Assembly (NCBI GenBank): GCA_039566865.1
Contig: CM076957.1
Location: 11,045,896 to 11,109,895 of the forward strand
DNA length: 64,000 nucleotides
Source of the DNA: Aurelia coerulea
Lineage: Eukaryota > Cnidaria > Scyphozoa > Semaeostomeae > Ulmaridae
Direction of reading: 5' to 3'
Translations under genes and position numbers: made by a program
Notes under the pieces: model-generated
The model's input: only the letters and a program-made list of their open reading frames with translations
Database searches by the model: none
What the model was told of the DNA's origin: nothing
Shown here: positions 1 through 11,240 of the stretch, piece by piece
Numbering within the stretch: the stretch's first letter is position 1
Layout: each line of letters begins with the position of its first letter

Positions 1-674
1 CTCTGAGTGAAACTAAAGGATAGCCGACGATATTTACAAATTGCTTACTTTATCCAGTCAAGAATTGCCACTACAACAGGTTTCTTGATACTATTTTATG
101 GGTTGGTAAGGTTCCCTTGCTAACAGTTATTGATATTGAAGATTTCAAACAGTAAGGGCAGTGTGCCAGGTCAAAGAGGTCAAAGTTTGAAGATTGCTTT
201 GTAATGAGTTGGCAGCAAGCAGTAATTAGCCTTAATGAGGAAATTCGAATTGGCAATTTCGCCAAAATTGATTGTTGGCCCAAATATATCGGAATTGTTT
301 TGATTGTATACATTAACACTGCCTGTAAATATCTCAGATGCTTCGTTGATTGTTTCGATTGTGTGCATAAATAATGCCCATTGTTACAACATTCCTGATT
401 CCTATGTACCTATGTAGGTAGGTAGGTAGGTGTATTCCTTCCGGTTGGAGCAAAAGCCCCTGCATAATGTTTTCATTCTTCAAACATAAATTAAAGGCCC
501 CCATTAGCCATGTTTGAAGAATGAGATCATGCACGTAGCTTGCCTCAAAGTGATAGAATATTTATTTGCAATTGCAACTGTTTAATGCACGATTTCTTTT
601 ATATCGAAATGGCAGTAGCCTAGTAACAAGCCCACTTGATGAAGAAGACCAGATTTCTGTATATGCATTGCACG

Positions 675-739
675 TGCCCAAATCGTCTTGTAAGGAAGAA
701 AGAAAGGGTCTCTTTCTTCCTTAGAAGACGATTTGGGCA
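675..739. repeat. Hairpin insertion with ~28-bp stem
   Basis: Inverted arms at 675-703 and 711-739 start and end with TGCCCAAATCGTCTT and AAGACGATTTGGGCA. The sequence lies between ATGCAT-like flanks and is absent from the matching place in unit 2 (near 1672), so it is an insertion in unit 1. A smaller hairpin with a related stem lies at 48979-49011. It could be a very short MITE; family unknown. Confidence 0.7.
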
Positions 740-783
740 AGTCCATGCATGCATCAGAACCATTACATTAGATGTAGTGAAAC

Positions 784-979
784 CAGAGACGTAGAAACCG
801 AGGGGCACTGGGGGGCTCGTGCCCCCCCCCCCCACAAGATTTTGCAACAAATCAAAAAGTGCCCTTTTCGTCTCAGCATGTGCCCCTTTTGAAGACCGAT
901 GTGGTAGTTGTCTTTACTTCGGACTTGTGCCCTAGAAGTGCCGTGCCCCTTCAAGGTTAAGATGCTTTCTACTGCCCTG
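784..979. mobile_element. hAT-like MITE, 196 bp
   Basis: The ends are imperfect inverted repeats: CAGAGACGTAGAAACC on the left, and CAGGGCAGTAGAAAGC as the reverse complement of the right. The flanks are AGTGAAAC (776-783) and AGTGAAAG (980-987), an 8-bp duplication with one mismatch. CAG termini and an 8-bp target duplication are hAT hallmarks. The inside has C and G runs and no coding sequence, so it is non-autonomous. Confidence 0.6.
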
Positions 980-1706
980 AGTGAAAGTAAAGGATAGCCG
1001 ACACTATTGACAAATTGTTTACTTTATCCTGACAAGAGTTGCCTCTATAACAGTGCCACACTTGTTTCTTAATAGTATTTTATGGGTTGGTAGGTTCCCT
1101 TGCTAACAGTTATTGATATTGAAGATTTTTCAAACAGTAAGGGCAGCGTGCCAGGTCAAAGAGGTCAAATTTTGAAGATTGCCTCCTAATGAGTTGGCAG
1201 CTCCATTAATTTTAGGAGCAAGTAGCTAATTAGCCTTAATGAGGAAATATCAATTGGCAACTGCGCCAAATTTGATTGTTAGCCCAAATATCTCTGAATT
1301 GTTTTGATTGTATACATTAACATTGCCTGTGAATATCTTAGATGCTTCGTTGATTGTTTCAATTGTGTCCACAAATAATGCCTATTGTTACAACATTCCT
1401 GATTCCTATGTCTCTATATAGGTAGGTAGATAGGTAGGTAGGTAGGTCTATTCCTTCCGGTTTGAGCAAAAGCCCCTCCATAATGTTTTCATTCTTCAAA
1501 CATAATTAAAGGCCCCCATTAGCCATGTTTGAAGAATGAGATCATGCACATAGCTTGCCTCAAAGTAATAGAGTATCTATTTGCAATTGCAATGCGTGAT
1601 TTAGTTCATATCGAAATGGATGTAGCCTAATAACGAGCCCACTTGATGAAGCAGATCAGATTTCGTTATATGCATCAGATCTATTACATTAGATGTAGCG
1701 AGAGTC

Positions 1707-2054
1707 CAGAGACGTAGAAACTAGTGGGACACAGGGGGCACGTGCTCCCCAAGATTTTGCAACAAACCAAAAGGTGTAATTTTTGTCTCATGATGTGCCC
1801 CTCTTAAAGACTAATGCGGACAGAAAGTAGTTTAATTATGTTAGTATTTACGTCTTGATTTGGCTATGTTTGCTGCTTCTCATTTTGTTTCATTGCGAAG
1901 GAAATCGTATATCTATCAGCATTCATACTATTTTCTCCTATATGTAACATTTTTCCCGTCGAAAATCTGATGTATATTAAAATGCCCTTCTTATGAAAAA
2001 AGTGCCCTTAAATTGCCATGCCCCTCCAAGTTTAAGATGCTTCCTACTGCTCTG
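1707..2054. mobile_element. hAT-like MITE, related longer copy
   Basis: It starts with the same CAGAGACGTAGAAAC as the 784-979 element and ends in TTCCTACTGCTCTG. The inside is longer, with about 150 bp of T-rich DNA that the first copy lacks. The flanking 8-mers do not match, as expected if this copy was carried along with the tandem unit and decayed. Confidence 0.45.
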
Positions 2055-2610
2055 ATAAAAACTGAAGGATGGCCGTTAATATTGTATTGGCAAATTGTTT
2101 ACTTTATCCTGACAAGAGCTGCCACTATAACAGTGCCACACTTGTTTCTTGATAGTATTATATGGGTTTGTTGGCTCCCTTGGCAACAGCTATCTATATC
2201 GAAGATTTCAAACAGTAAGGGCAGTGTGCCAGGTCAAAGAGGTCAAATTTTGAAAATTGCCTTGTAACGAGTTGGCAGCTCGATTAATGTTAGGAGCAAG
2301 AAGTAATTAGCCTTAACGAGGAAATGTCAGTTGGCAACTACGCCAAATTTGATTGTTAGCCCAAAAGATCTCTGAATTGTTTTCATTGTACACATTAACA
2401 ATGCCTATAAATATCTCAAATGCTTCGCTGATTGTTTCGATTATCTTCATAAATAATGCCTATTGTTACAACATTCCTGATTCCTGGTACTATACCTATA
2501 TGTCTATATGTCTATATGTCTATATGTCTATATGTCTATATGTCTATATAGGTCTATTCCTTCCGGTTTGAGCAAAAGCCCCTCCATAATGTTTTCATTC
2601 TTCAAACATA

Positions 2611-3410
2611 AAAACGAATTACTCAACAACCCTGAAGAAAAACAAAATAATAACTTGTAGCTACAGTAAAGAGCAACGTGTAATAACCAAAACGCGTTTC
2701 GTCGCACATTCGTCAGCTCGTTTTATGCGAAGAACAATCGTTTACCCCCTCTCAGCGGTAACCTCAGCTTGGACATTTGGTCAGCCCAATCTTGAAAATC
2801 ACCAGAAATCATGGCCGTCCTGCGAAGATCACTCTCCATTTCTGACAATCATGGATTCAAAATCACAAGCATATACCGGGAGTCGTCAATGTCATAGCTG
2901 ATTGCAAGATAAAATAAGAGAACTTTCTTCAGCACATTCTTCAAACTGAAGCCTGTGGCCAGTTAGGATCTAATAGAAGTCTCAAACGAGTCTTGGAAAC
3001 TTTAGAGCTGTCCAAGTCGCGTCCAGGATTTTTGTTTTGTTTTTATAACAATAACTTGAGCTCGACCTACATTAGCTTGCCTCCCCCCTGAAACCTATCT
3101 TTTCAATCGAAAATCTATCTTCATAAAATACAAAGCCATCACTTTCAGACAATAAATTTGTGAAGCCCTTCGAAGTACTGACAATGCAAGGACAGGGGGG
3201 GGGGTATTTTCTACAGGTGACGTAGTTGTACAATCATATTTGAAACGCTGTGGTTTCTAAACATCTATGATTGAGAAATAAATGCACTTTACTTTGTTTT
3301 AGAATCTGGATAATTCAATCATTTGAGCTGAAAAGGATATATATTAGAAATATTCCAATAATGCAGACATGCTCCACTCGACCAGTTTGTGATATTGTGT
3401 GTACACACGG
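2611..3410. other. Unassigned non-coding DNA
   Basis: No ORF with recognisable protein similarity, tRNA or terminal inverted repeats is seen here. Only short G runs (near 3195) and A/T-rich DNA are visible. Confidence 0.5.
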
Positions 3411-3411
3411 C

Positions 3412-3668
3412 TTTCGAAAACCACGTTTTGCTCATAGAAAACCCACTTTTTCGCTTGAGAAACCTACTTTACCTGAGAAGGCTAACTTTTTCGTGCGAAA
3501 GTCCAGCTTTATCAAACCAGGAACTTTTTACCTTACCTTATCGATCGAAAAACCTATACTTTATCGGTGAAAAACCTAGTTTTGCGATCGAAAAAGTGGG
3601 TTTCTGGTCGATAAAGTGGGGTTTTCAGTGAGAACTCCACTTTTTAGCTTGAAAACCCTACTTTATCA
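3412..3668. repeat. Degenerate ~24-bp minisatellite
   Basis: The motif GAAAACCYACTTTWTC recurs about ten times with changes in spacing and a change in orientation (for example at 3415, 3438, 3460, 3550, 3575, 3630 and 3650). The open frames that run through it are by-products of the repeat. Confidence 0.6.
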
Positions 3669-3670
3669 GG

Positions 3671-3890
3671 GTACGACGACGAACTCCCTAAATGTGGCGC
3701 ATGATTGAAAACGAGGACACGACGACGAACTCCCTAAATGTGGCGAATGAATGAAAACGAGGACACGACGACGAACTCCCAAAATGTGGCGCATGATTGA
3801 AAACGAGGACACGACGACGAACTCCCTAAATGTGGCGCATGATTGAAAACGAGGACACGACGACGAATTCCCTAAATGTGGCGTGGTGAT
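3671..3890. repeat. 46-bp tandem repeat, five copies
   Basis: The marker GAACTCCC (GAATTCCC in the last copy) occurs at 3681, 3727, 3773, 3819 and 3865, an exact 46-bp period. Copies differ by only a few substitutions. The unit contains GACGACGAAC, ATGTGGCG and GATTGAAAACGAGG. There are no unique spacers between copies, so this is a minisatellite and not a CRISPR array. Confidence 0.9.
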
Positions 3891-4110
3891 ATTTACGGTG
3901 CCCAACTCAAGAGTTCGTCGTGGTATTTTACGACGACGATATCTAGAAATCGTGGTGGGAAGTTATTCACGATGCCGAACTCTAGATACGACGACGACCA
4001 ACTACCACGACGACTCATTTTTGACCCCGATGCCGCGTGATACAGCTGGCCTCACAAGTACCCGCTACGGGGGACCAAGAAGAAATGCAAAGAAAAAATT
4101 CAAAGGCAAA
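3891..4110. other. CGACGAC-rich segment beside the minisatellite
   Basis: Short ACGACGACG and inverted CGTCGTGG motifs recur at 3913, 3930, 3945, 3998 and 4010. They are related in composition to the 46-bp repeat next door. No gene is recognised. Confidence 0.4.
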
Positions 4111-4339
4111 GAAAAATAACACAATCAGCTGGGGCAACTGATACCTAAGGTACTTCATGGCAGGACTAAATGTACCTCCTATGCTGACCTAGGGGATCAT
4201 AGAGTTTCTTAATTGTTTACATATCGAATGCCAGATGCGACCCCAAAAGCTGCCAAACTCTCTCTCTTTTCTTAGTCCTATATCTGCAGGTTCGGTGCAA
4301 AGGGGGTTCCGAAACGGTCTCAGGGCGATAGGGGGATTA

Positions 4340-5623
4340 ATCTGCCGTTTACGGTGTAAACTACTAATTTTAAGTCTCTATTCTCTGGAAAAACACAATT
4401 TGCGCATAAGAAGTGTGGATAAAACTATTAAAGAAGCTAAATTTTAGAGCAAAGGGAGTGTTGCACCTATCTTTCTTTAAAGCTTCTCTTTAGCTTTTAA
4501 ACTCCTTCAAAGATAAGTATTGGTGTTGTAGCTTCCATTCTGTGAAATTTAAGCTTAGCTATTAAATTTTTTCCAATGGCTGTAATAGCTTTAGGCATAT
4601 TACACAAATCTACTAATTATAAATCTGTACTCTTTCGAAAACAACACAATTTAGGTACAACAAATGTGGATAAAAATATTTTAGTAGCTACATTTATAAA
4701 GTTTAAGGAGCGTTGCACCTATCATTCTTTAAAACTTCTCTTTAGCTTTTAACTTTCTTCAAAGATCTGTATTAGTGTTGTAGCTTCCCTTCTTTGAAAC
4801 TTATGCTTGGCTTTCCACTTTTTCTTCTTGGTTGTCCTAGCTTTACGGCATGTTACTGTAACTAACAAATAAAAGTTCTTTGTCTTATGAAAATCACAGC
4901 TTTTCTATAACAAATGTAGATAAAACTATTAAAGAAGCTAAATGTTAGAGCAAAGGAAGTGTTGCACCTTTCTTTCTTTAACGCATCTCTTTAGCTTTTA
5001 AACTCCTTCAAACATATGTATTAGTGTTGTAGCTTCCATTCTTTGAAATTTATGCTTAGCTATTAAATTTTTTCCAATGGCTGTAATAGCTTTAGGCATA
5101 TTACACAAATCTACTAATTTTAAGTCTCTATTCTTTGAAAAAAAACAATTTGCGCATAACAAGTGTGGATAAAACGATTAATGAAGCTAAATTTTGGAGC
5201 AAAGGGAGTGTTGCATTTATCTTTCTTTAAAGCTTCTCTTTAGCTTTTAAGCTCCTTCAAAGATATCTATTAGTGTTGTAGCTTCCTTTCTTTGAAACTT
5301 AAGCTTAGCTATTAAAATTTTTTCAATGGCTGTAATAGCTTTAGGCATTTTACACAAATCTACTGATTATAAGTCTCTATTTTTTGGAAAAACACTATTT
5401 GGGTACAACAAATGTGGATAAACATATTTTAGTAGCTACATTTATAGAGTTTAAGGAGTGTTGCATGTATCTTTCTTTAAAGCTTCTCTTTAGCTTTTAA
5501 ACTCCTTCAAAGATATGTATTAGTGTTGTAGCTTCCCTTCTTTGAAACTTATGCTTGGCTTTCCGCTTTTTCTTCTTGTCTGTCCTAGCTTTACGGCATG
5601 TTACGGAAATCTACTAATTTTAA
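4340..5623. repeat. ~250-bp satellite, left block
   Basis: About five copies of a unit with landmarks GCTTCTCTTTAGCTTTTA (near 4482, 4732, 4983, 5232 and 5484), TAGTGTTGTAGCTTCC and GTGGATAAA. Two sub-types are mixed. One carries CCAATGGCTGTAATAGC, the other TTCTTCTTGGTTGTCC with CGGCATGTTAC. A similar split is seen between CATAACAAGTGTGG and TACAACAAATGTGG halves. This suggests dimeric or partly homogenised evolution. The block is broken at 5624 by a foldback element and resumes at 6767. Confidence 0.85.
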
Positions 5624-6766
5624 GGTAACTCTGCTTTCCGCTCTAGTGCACAGCGAGATGCCGTTTCGCAAAACCACTCTCCTCAGAAAACAGTTAATTT
5701 CTCCAATATTATTCGGTCTATCGAAAAGCGGTAAAAAGGGTGTTGTTCTGTATAATCTGGGCAATCGAAACATGTATAAATCGCAATGTTTCCGTCAACC
5801 CTGGCTTCGCAAATCCTTGCTCAAATCTTTTTACTGATTTCAGAAAAGTGGATTTACCTCCAAAACTACTCGAAAAAGTTTCGATTTTGTTCGCTCCATC
5901 TTTAGCTAAGTAGTTGATCTACAACTTTGCCAAGTCTGATTGAAAAAGCTAGGCTAGATTTCCTGCAATCGAATTTTACATTTCTGTTTACTTTTCGATA
6001 TCGAAGGGGAAAAGCGTTGGTCAACAGTTTAGCCCATGCAGAACGATTTGAACGCCCGTAGAATGGTTTTGCAAAAAAATTAGTTCTTGATCTTAGATTT
6101 ATGCTCATTGTGGACTCTAAAAGAAATTGATAATGTGTGAATGCTTGCAAAGTCTCGAAAGACACCCAAAACATGGTTTCGCGAAGTTGCTGGTAGAAAT
6201 CAGTAATTTTTAATCAATAGATGCAAATGATACTTATTACAAGCGCATTAAGGATGTCTTTTGAGACCTGCGTATGGTATTCCCAAAAGATGACGTTCAT
6301 TTGTTTGCCAATGTAGAAATTTCTGAAGTTATTTCAAGCCTGAGCTTTTGCAAGCGCGCTTCATAGCATGGTAATCTGTTGACCAAGGTTTCTCCATTTC
6401 GCTGTCGAAAAGTAAACAGAAATATGAAATTCGATTGCAGGAAATCTAGCCTAGCTTTTTCAATCAGACTTGGCAAAGTTGTAGATCATCAACCTGGCTA
6501 AAGATGGAACGAAAAAAAATCGAACATTTTTCGAGTAGTTTTGGAGATAAATGCACTTTTCTCAAATTAGCAAAAAGATTTGAACTAGGATTTGCGAAGC
6601 CAGGGTTGACGGAAACATTGCGATTTAAACATCTTTCGATTGCCCAGATTCCTTTTTACCGCTTTTCGATAGGCCGAATAATATTGGAGAAATTAACTGT
6701 TTTCTGAGGAGAGTGGTTTTGCGAAACGGCATCTCGCTGTGCACTAGAGCGGAAAGCAGAGTTGCC
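5624..6766. mobile_element. TTAA-flanked foldback element, copy 1 (1,143 bp)
   Basis: Long inverted arms begin GGTAACTCTGCTTTCCGCTC and end with its near-exact complement (GGCAACTCTG read inward). The flanks are TTAA at 5620-5623 and 6767-6770. The host satellite unit has a single TTAA at this point (AATTTTAAGTCTC), so the insertion and its 4-bp duplication can be read directly. TTAA duplication is typical of piggyBac and Kolobok DNA transposons; which of the two is not resolved. There is no transposase inside, and open frames in the arms are mirror images of each other. Confidence 0.88.
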
Positions 6767-7700
6767 TTAAGTCTGTATTCTTTTGAAAACACAATTTATG
6801 CATAACAAGTGTGGATAAAACTATCAAAGAAGCTAAATTTCAGAGCAAAGGGAGTATTGCACTTATCTTTCTTTAAAGCTTCTCTTTAGCTTTTAAACTC
6901 CTTCAAAGATGTGTATTAGTGTTGTAGCTTCCATTCTGTGAAATTTAAGCTTAGCTATTAAAGTTTTTTCAATGGCTGTAATAGATTTAGGCATATTACA
7001 CAAATCTACTAATTATAAGTCTCTACGCTTTGGAAAACAACACAATCTAGGTACAACAAATGTGGATAAAAATATTTCAGTAGCTACATTTATAGAGTTT
7101 AAGGAGTGTTGCACCTATCATTCTTTAAAACTTTTCTTTAGCTTTTAAGTTTCTTCAAAGATCTGTATTAGTGTTGTAGCTTCCATTCTTTGAAATTTAT
7201 GCTTAGCTATTAAATTTTTTCCAATGGCTGTAATAGCTTTAGGCATATTATACAAATCTACTAATTTTAAGTCTCTATTCTTTGGAAAAACACAATTTGC
7301 GCATAACAAGTGTAGATCAAACTATTAAAGAAGCTAAATTTTAGAACAAAGGGAGTGTTGCACCTATCATTCTTTAAAACTTCTCTTTAGTTTTTTTAAG
7401 TTTCTTCAAAGATCTGTATTAGTGTTGTAGCTTCCTTTCTTGGAAATTACGCTTAGCTGTTAGCTTTTTCCAAATGGCTGTAATAGCTTTAGGCATTTTA
7501 CAGAAATCTACGAATTATAAGTCTCCATTGTCTGGAAAACGCAATTTGGGTACAACAAATGTGGATAAACATATTTTAGTAGCTACATTTATAGAGTTTA
7601 AGGAGTGTTGCACCTATCATTCTTTAAAACTTCTCTTTAGCTGTTAAGCTCCTTCAAAGATCTGTATTAGTGTTGTACAAGATCTTTATTAGTGTTGTAT
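6767..7700. repeat. ~250-bp satellite, right block
   Basis: About four more copies of the same unit (GCTTCTCTTTAGCTTTTA near 6875, with diverged versions near 7126, 7377 and 7628). The last copy breaks up into short TTAGTGTTGTA duplications at 7666-7720. Confidence 0.85.
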
Positions 7701-7714
7701 TAGTGTGTATTAGT

Positions 7715-7887
7715 GTTGTATCATTATAAAACACGGATATTCAAATTCCGAGATATAATCTTGAGTATTCAAAGAAAATCTTTAATTATCCGGGTCTTAA
7801 GGCTTGGAACGAGAGCCCTACTACCATTAGGGAGCTCACATCTTTGCAACAATTTAAAAAACACCTCAAAATAATAATAATAATAAT

Positions 7888-7924
<37 letters not shown>

Positions 7925-7946
7925 TAAATAATGATAATAATAATAA
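7715..7946 (+). pseudogene. 5'-truncated LINE 3' end with AAT tail
   Basis: Frame translation over 7785-7865 gives the usual end of cnidarian LINE ORF2 proteins: YPGLKAWNESPTTIRELTSL, then QQFKKHLK. A one-base shift separates it from the upstream KTRIFKFRDIILS. Directly after it come long AAT/ATT triplet runs (7868-7946), which fit a LINE 3' tail. Only the last ~50 residues survive. Confidence 0.75.
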
Positions 7947-8298
7947 TATTGTAAAAATAAAGATTGATACGTTTTGTTTGCTAGTTAATAAGACGCAAGG
8001 AAAACAAGATATTTTGATGAAAATTTTCGATTTTTCGTAGATCTTCTTCAGTCATAATGAAGCGTTCTATAAATAACTAAAACGTTAAGTAGCTATTGGA
8101 GAATGTTGCGTTCTATGAACTATCGATTAAAGAGTTCGCGAAACTGTAAAGTTCGATTAATGTGGTGAAACAGATAAAGTAAATAAAAATTATTATCAAG
8201 TTTTAGGAAAAAGCTTGTAATATGTCCTTTCGAATTCCTTCATGGTATTGTTCAGACCACGAGGTTCTCTCGTGTCGAGCCTAGTCATCCAGACATTT
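7947..8298 (-). mobile_element. Probable 3' region of the Penelope-like element
   Basis: This A/T-rich DNA follows the GIY-YIG reading frame on the minus strand. On the minus strand near 8030-8060 it carries CTGAAGAAGATCTACGAAA, which recalls the ends of Penelope-like elements, where hammerhead-like motifs occur. The helix here is weak, so no ribozyme is claimed. Confidence 0.4.
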
Positions 8299-8949
8299 TC
8301 ATAAAATTCCAGTGTCATGATCACCCTCTACATTTTGCAAGATGTGTACAGTTAAGTCTCTGTCGAAATCACAGTCGTGGCTTTCGAAAAAGTGTCTTCC
8401 CAGTTCCGTGGTGTCCGGATCATGCTTTGCATCGCTTCTATGCTTGTTAAATCTTTGACTCAATGTTATCGATGTGTAGCCTACGTATAACTGTTTGTGT
8501 TTTCTGCACTCGGCGGCATAAATAACATTTTTCGTGGAACAATTCCCTCCTTCAATGAGGCATGATTTACCTGAATTTATGTTGTGCAATTTGTCCACTT
8601 GACCCATGTGACTGCACAGTTTGCAGGGCCGGCCCCGCTTCTTTGTGCCTTTCTGCGTGCATCTGACGCTGTAACCATTTCGTCTGATCTTTTGTTCAGA
8701 TTTAATTAGTGTGGCTCGAATATTAGTATTTCTTCTGAAGGAAACGATTGGAGGCTCTGAAAAGACATTGTTAAGCTTTGGATGTTTATCAATCATGGTC
8801 CGATAGTTTCCGTGTAATAGTTTAGAAATTCCTTTGAATTTCTGATGCCAGTTCACCACTAGGGGTATCCTCTTGATTTGAAATGCTGGGTATTTTCGCT
8901 TTTGTCTGTAGTAATTCCTGACGATCCTTCTGCGCAACGACCTCAGCAA
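8299..8949 (-). pseudogene. Penelope-like element C-terminus with GIY-YIG domain
   Basis: The 216-codon frame matches the part of Penelope-like element polyproteins after the reverse transcriptase. A linker contains PLVVNWHQKF and SEPPIVSFRR. A cysteine cluster RPCKLCSHMG follows. Then comes the GIY-YIG endonuclease core: VIYAAECRKHKQLYVGYT, QRFNKHRSDAKH, and the downstream ELGRHFFESHDCDF. The usual GIY/YIG pair reads VIY and YVG here. The palm of the reverse transcriptase is missing, so it is a fragment and cannot move on its own. The frame continues upstream at 8956-9198 after a break. Confidence 0.85.
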
Positions 8950-8955
8950 TTCGTA

Positions 8956-9198
8956 TCATCTTGCCTCTTGAATATCCTCGCTGAACATAAAACTTGACAA
9001 ACTCGGATGCATGCTTTCTATAGTCGTTGATAAGAGTGCAAATTCTTCGGATTGTAATGAATTGTGAAAGTTTTTCTTAGAGATAAGAGATAAGGCAGGA
9101 TTTAGAACAAATCGAAGCATGTATTTCAATTGCCAAAACTTGAAGTTTAGGTTAATTTTCATTGATATTTTGTGTTTAAAGTACCCAATGATACACAA
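8956..9198 (-). pseudogene. Upstream piece of the same Penelope-like element
   Basis: Eighty residues end in SSFMFSEDIQEAR, a few bases before the GIY-YIG-containing frame. The piece is rich in K, F and L, with NLNFKFWQLKYMLRFVLNPA. It reads as part of the same polyprotein separated by a stop, but I do not recognise a named domain in it. Confidence 0.55.
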
Positions 9199-9439
9199 AT
9201 AAGAGTGATTAAAACTGTTTTTCTTATTAAAACTTTTTACCGGAGAGTAGTGTTACTTGTTTGTCCTGAGTCCATAATGGGCGAAGCTCGAAGAAAACGT
9301 TTTTACCCCCTTATTCAAAGTCTCCTAAAATCAGTATAAAGAGTTTACGTAAAAAGTCAATGCTCTGTTATCTTTTTCTCCATTAGTTGGTGATATAACC
9401 TGGCTACTTGGTTTTTTCACTAATTGCTCTGTTTGGATC

Positions 9440-10200
9440 CAACTTAGAACTTCGCGACGACATGGGCATAATGGACGACACTATCTCTGCAAGGATTTTT
9501 TTTTAATCGGAAGAAGAGATTGTAGATTGTAGCATGCTCATACAAATATCTCATTTGGAGCCGAAATTGTAATCATTTTCAGGTCGACGAATATTGACAT
9601 TGATAAAAGTTGCTACAAATAAGATATAAGGATAAAAATCGCAATGATTATGGATATAACCCAAACACTTTGCCTCCTTCTTTTACGCAGACGATTTTCA
9701 GCGATTTCTTCAGAAATGTCATTTGGGCCTAAGCTCCTCACCGATTAAAACTCGTACTTTGGCCCCAGTAAGGCTTAGTTTGTATTCTTGGGCTAAATGA
9801 TTCACTCACCAATGGCTCAAGCATCAATTTGACTTCATTTTCAATTCTGTCTCCAAAGTTTGTTTAAACAATCCAGTCTTGAGCAACTTCTGCAGATTTG
9901 TATAGTTCCGTCTTTCTCTGCAAGCGCAAGTAACCTACTCAAATGTCGCATTGCTAGATTATTGTGATATAAAGTAAACCGCTTCGATACAGTTGATAAA
10001 CTCGTGAACAGATTTGGCACGTCTGCGTTCTCGGTTCATGTTGAGTCTTTAGAAAATCTGATCAATGGTATTTGATCGTTTTCAGTGTTGTCGAAACCAA
10101 AATTTTAAGAAACTCACTCATAGCTTGGCTAGACCAATTTTGACCATTCTCTGAACCAATATTTCCAATCTTTACCAAATATGATATGATGACCCTTCGC
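9440..10200. repeat. Diverged relative of the 37.6-40.8 kb foldback
   Basis: Several landmarks match the foldback at 37600-40818 at low identity. Examples are CATTTGGGCCTAAGCT (9719), GCTACAAATAAGATATA (9612) and ATTTTAAGAAACTCACT (10101). The 10000-10140 part resembles the mariner-type insertion at 38832-39435. No clear ends are seen. Confidence 0.45.
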
Positions 10201-10224
10201 TAGGCCAATATGCCCTGAAAACCT

Positions 10225-10585
10225 CTGGGATAAATTCAAGCCAAGATCTTTTCACTCGACCTACAATACGAGGCACTGTAAGGATATCCAGATCTCTAGA
10301 TATAGGACTGAATTTGCAAAAAAGGGCTTTCATTACGCAGCTCTCAAGTCATGGAACGATACACCTGCCGAAATTCGCGAGTTACCGACACTTGATCGTT
10401 TTAAAAAACAACTTAAAACGCATCTAAAGAGCTAGACTCTCAAGCCAAACACAACTCCCTGGAAGAACAGCAAGGATTAAGTTTTATAGGGCTTTAGGTT
10501 TTTATTCATAAGGTTTCATCATTGTAAATAGATGTTATATATTTTAATTTGCTGAAGGGTTAATTTGTGTATAAATAATATTAAA
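10225..10585 (+). pseudogene. 5'-truncated LINE 3' end
   Basis: Positions 10225-10434 translate as the end of a LINE ORF2: DKFKPRSFHSTYNTRHCKDI, then FHYAALKSWNDTPAEIRELP and FKKQLKTHLKS with a stop. The A/T-rich 3' region ends near 'GTGTATAAATAATATTAAAT'. A LINE at 46985-47560 has a similar 3' region, so the two may be one family. Confidence 0.75.
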
Positions 10586-10589
10586 TGAA

Positions 10590-11100
10590 AAAAAAAATGA
10601 TTGTCAAAAATGATACCCTTGGCTTGACCGGTGCTGGGCCAAAATTGCAAAAGAGTATACCCTTGGCTAGACTAGAAGTCCGAAAAAGTATACCCTTCGT
10701 CGCGGCAAATCCCCAGGTACCTTTTCAAAATCGGTGCAGTGTGCGATTTATCATGGTGAGATTCATCGTACGATTTACCAAAAGTGCATAGTTTTAAAGA
10801 ACACGAGTTGGGCTTTCAGAACATCACTATCTAATTTACGTCAGACCTTCCGTTCTAAAGGAAATCTAATTTTTCAAGTTTCAAATAATTTCCACAACAG
10901 CACTCTGTACTTAGTAGATCTATCCCGGCTGTAAAAGCTAATTCTCCTGACTACAATGCCTGCCAAAAGTCCTTGGAACACTTAGGCCATTTCTTGACAA
11001 TCCGCAGTTCTAACCATAGCGATTAGGCTTAAACACCCCCTCACCCCCAAAACAATGTTGATTTGCAAGGTTATTGTCCTAGCATTCCATCAGAGAGCAT
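10590..11100. other. Unassigned intergenic DNA with short repeats
   Basis: Short repeats of AAAAGTATACCCTT type occur at 10600-10700, similar to ones near 58445 and 58890. No gene is recognised. Confidence 0.4.
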
Positions 11101-11104
11101 TCCA

Positions 11105-11240
11105 TCAGAGATAGGGGGGGGGGCTCTCTCCTCCATTAGTTTACCTATTGAGAGAGCTCCTCCCTTAAGTAATTCCCTGTATATAATTTATTTAGTTCCT
11201 TGTATTTGTTGTTCTGTATTACTGTATTAATTTTTGTAAC
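11105..11240. repeat. Dispersed repeat with G run (mate at 59340-59425)
   Basis: The segment from the G run at 11111 through CATTAGTTTACCTATTGAGA to AAGTAATTCCCTG recurs in inverted orientation at 59350-59425. There it carries a C run, AGGTAAACTAATCG and CAGGGAATTACTT. It is probably one end of an interspersed element, family unknown. Confidence 0.65.

Larger units (their letters stand above)
1..2610. repeat. Three tandem ~1-kb repeat units
   Basis: A unit beginning near position 3 with 'CTGAGTGAAACTAAAGGATA' recurs near 976 and again, more diverged, near 2051. Each unit carries the same ordered landmarks: the segment around 'GGGCAGTGTGCCAGGTCAAA', a short simple repeat, 'TTCCTTCCGGTT', and (units 1 and 2) a G/C-run segment with hAT-like ends. 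Unit 3 loses similarity after about 2610. The simple repeat differs between units: GTAG-type at 414-431, GTAG/ATAG at 1421-1447, and CTATATGT-type at 2498-2550. No coding capacity is recognisable; short open frames here are repeat artefacts. Units 1 and 2 differ by small indels and a hairpin insertion, so the duplication is not recent. Confidence 0.85.

Noticed and set aside
3671..3890. Possible CRISPR array
   Set aside because: The 46-bp units follow each other directly without unique spacers, and the window is eukaryotic.
5591..6707. Small proteins inside the TTAA foldback
   Set aside because: Frames on opposite strands mirror each other because the arms are inverted copies. There is no transposase motif such as a DDE triad.
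8030..8060. Hammerhead ribozyme at the Penelope 3' region
   Set aside because: CTGAAGA and GAAA are present but the helix between them (AGATCT) is too weak and the outer helices could not be drawn.
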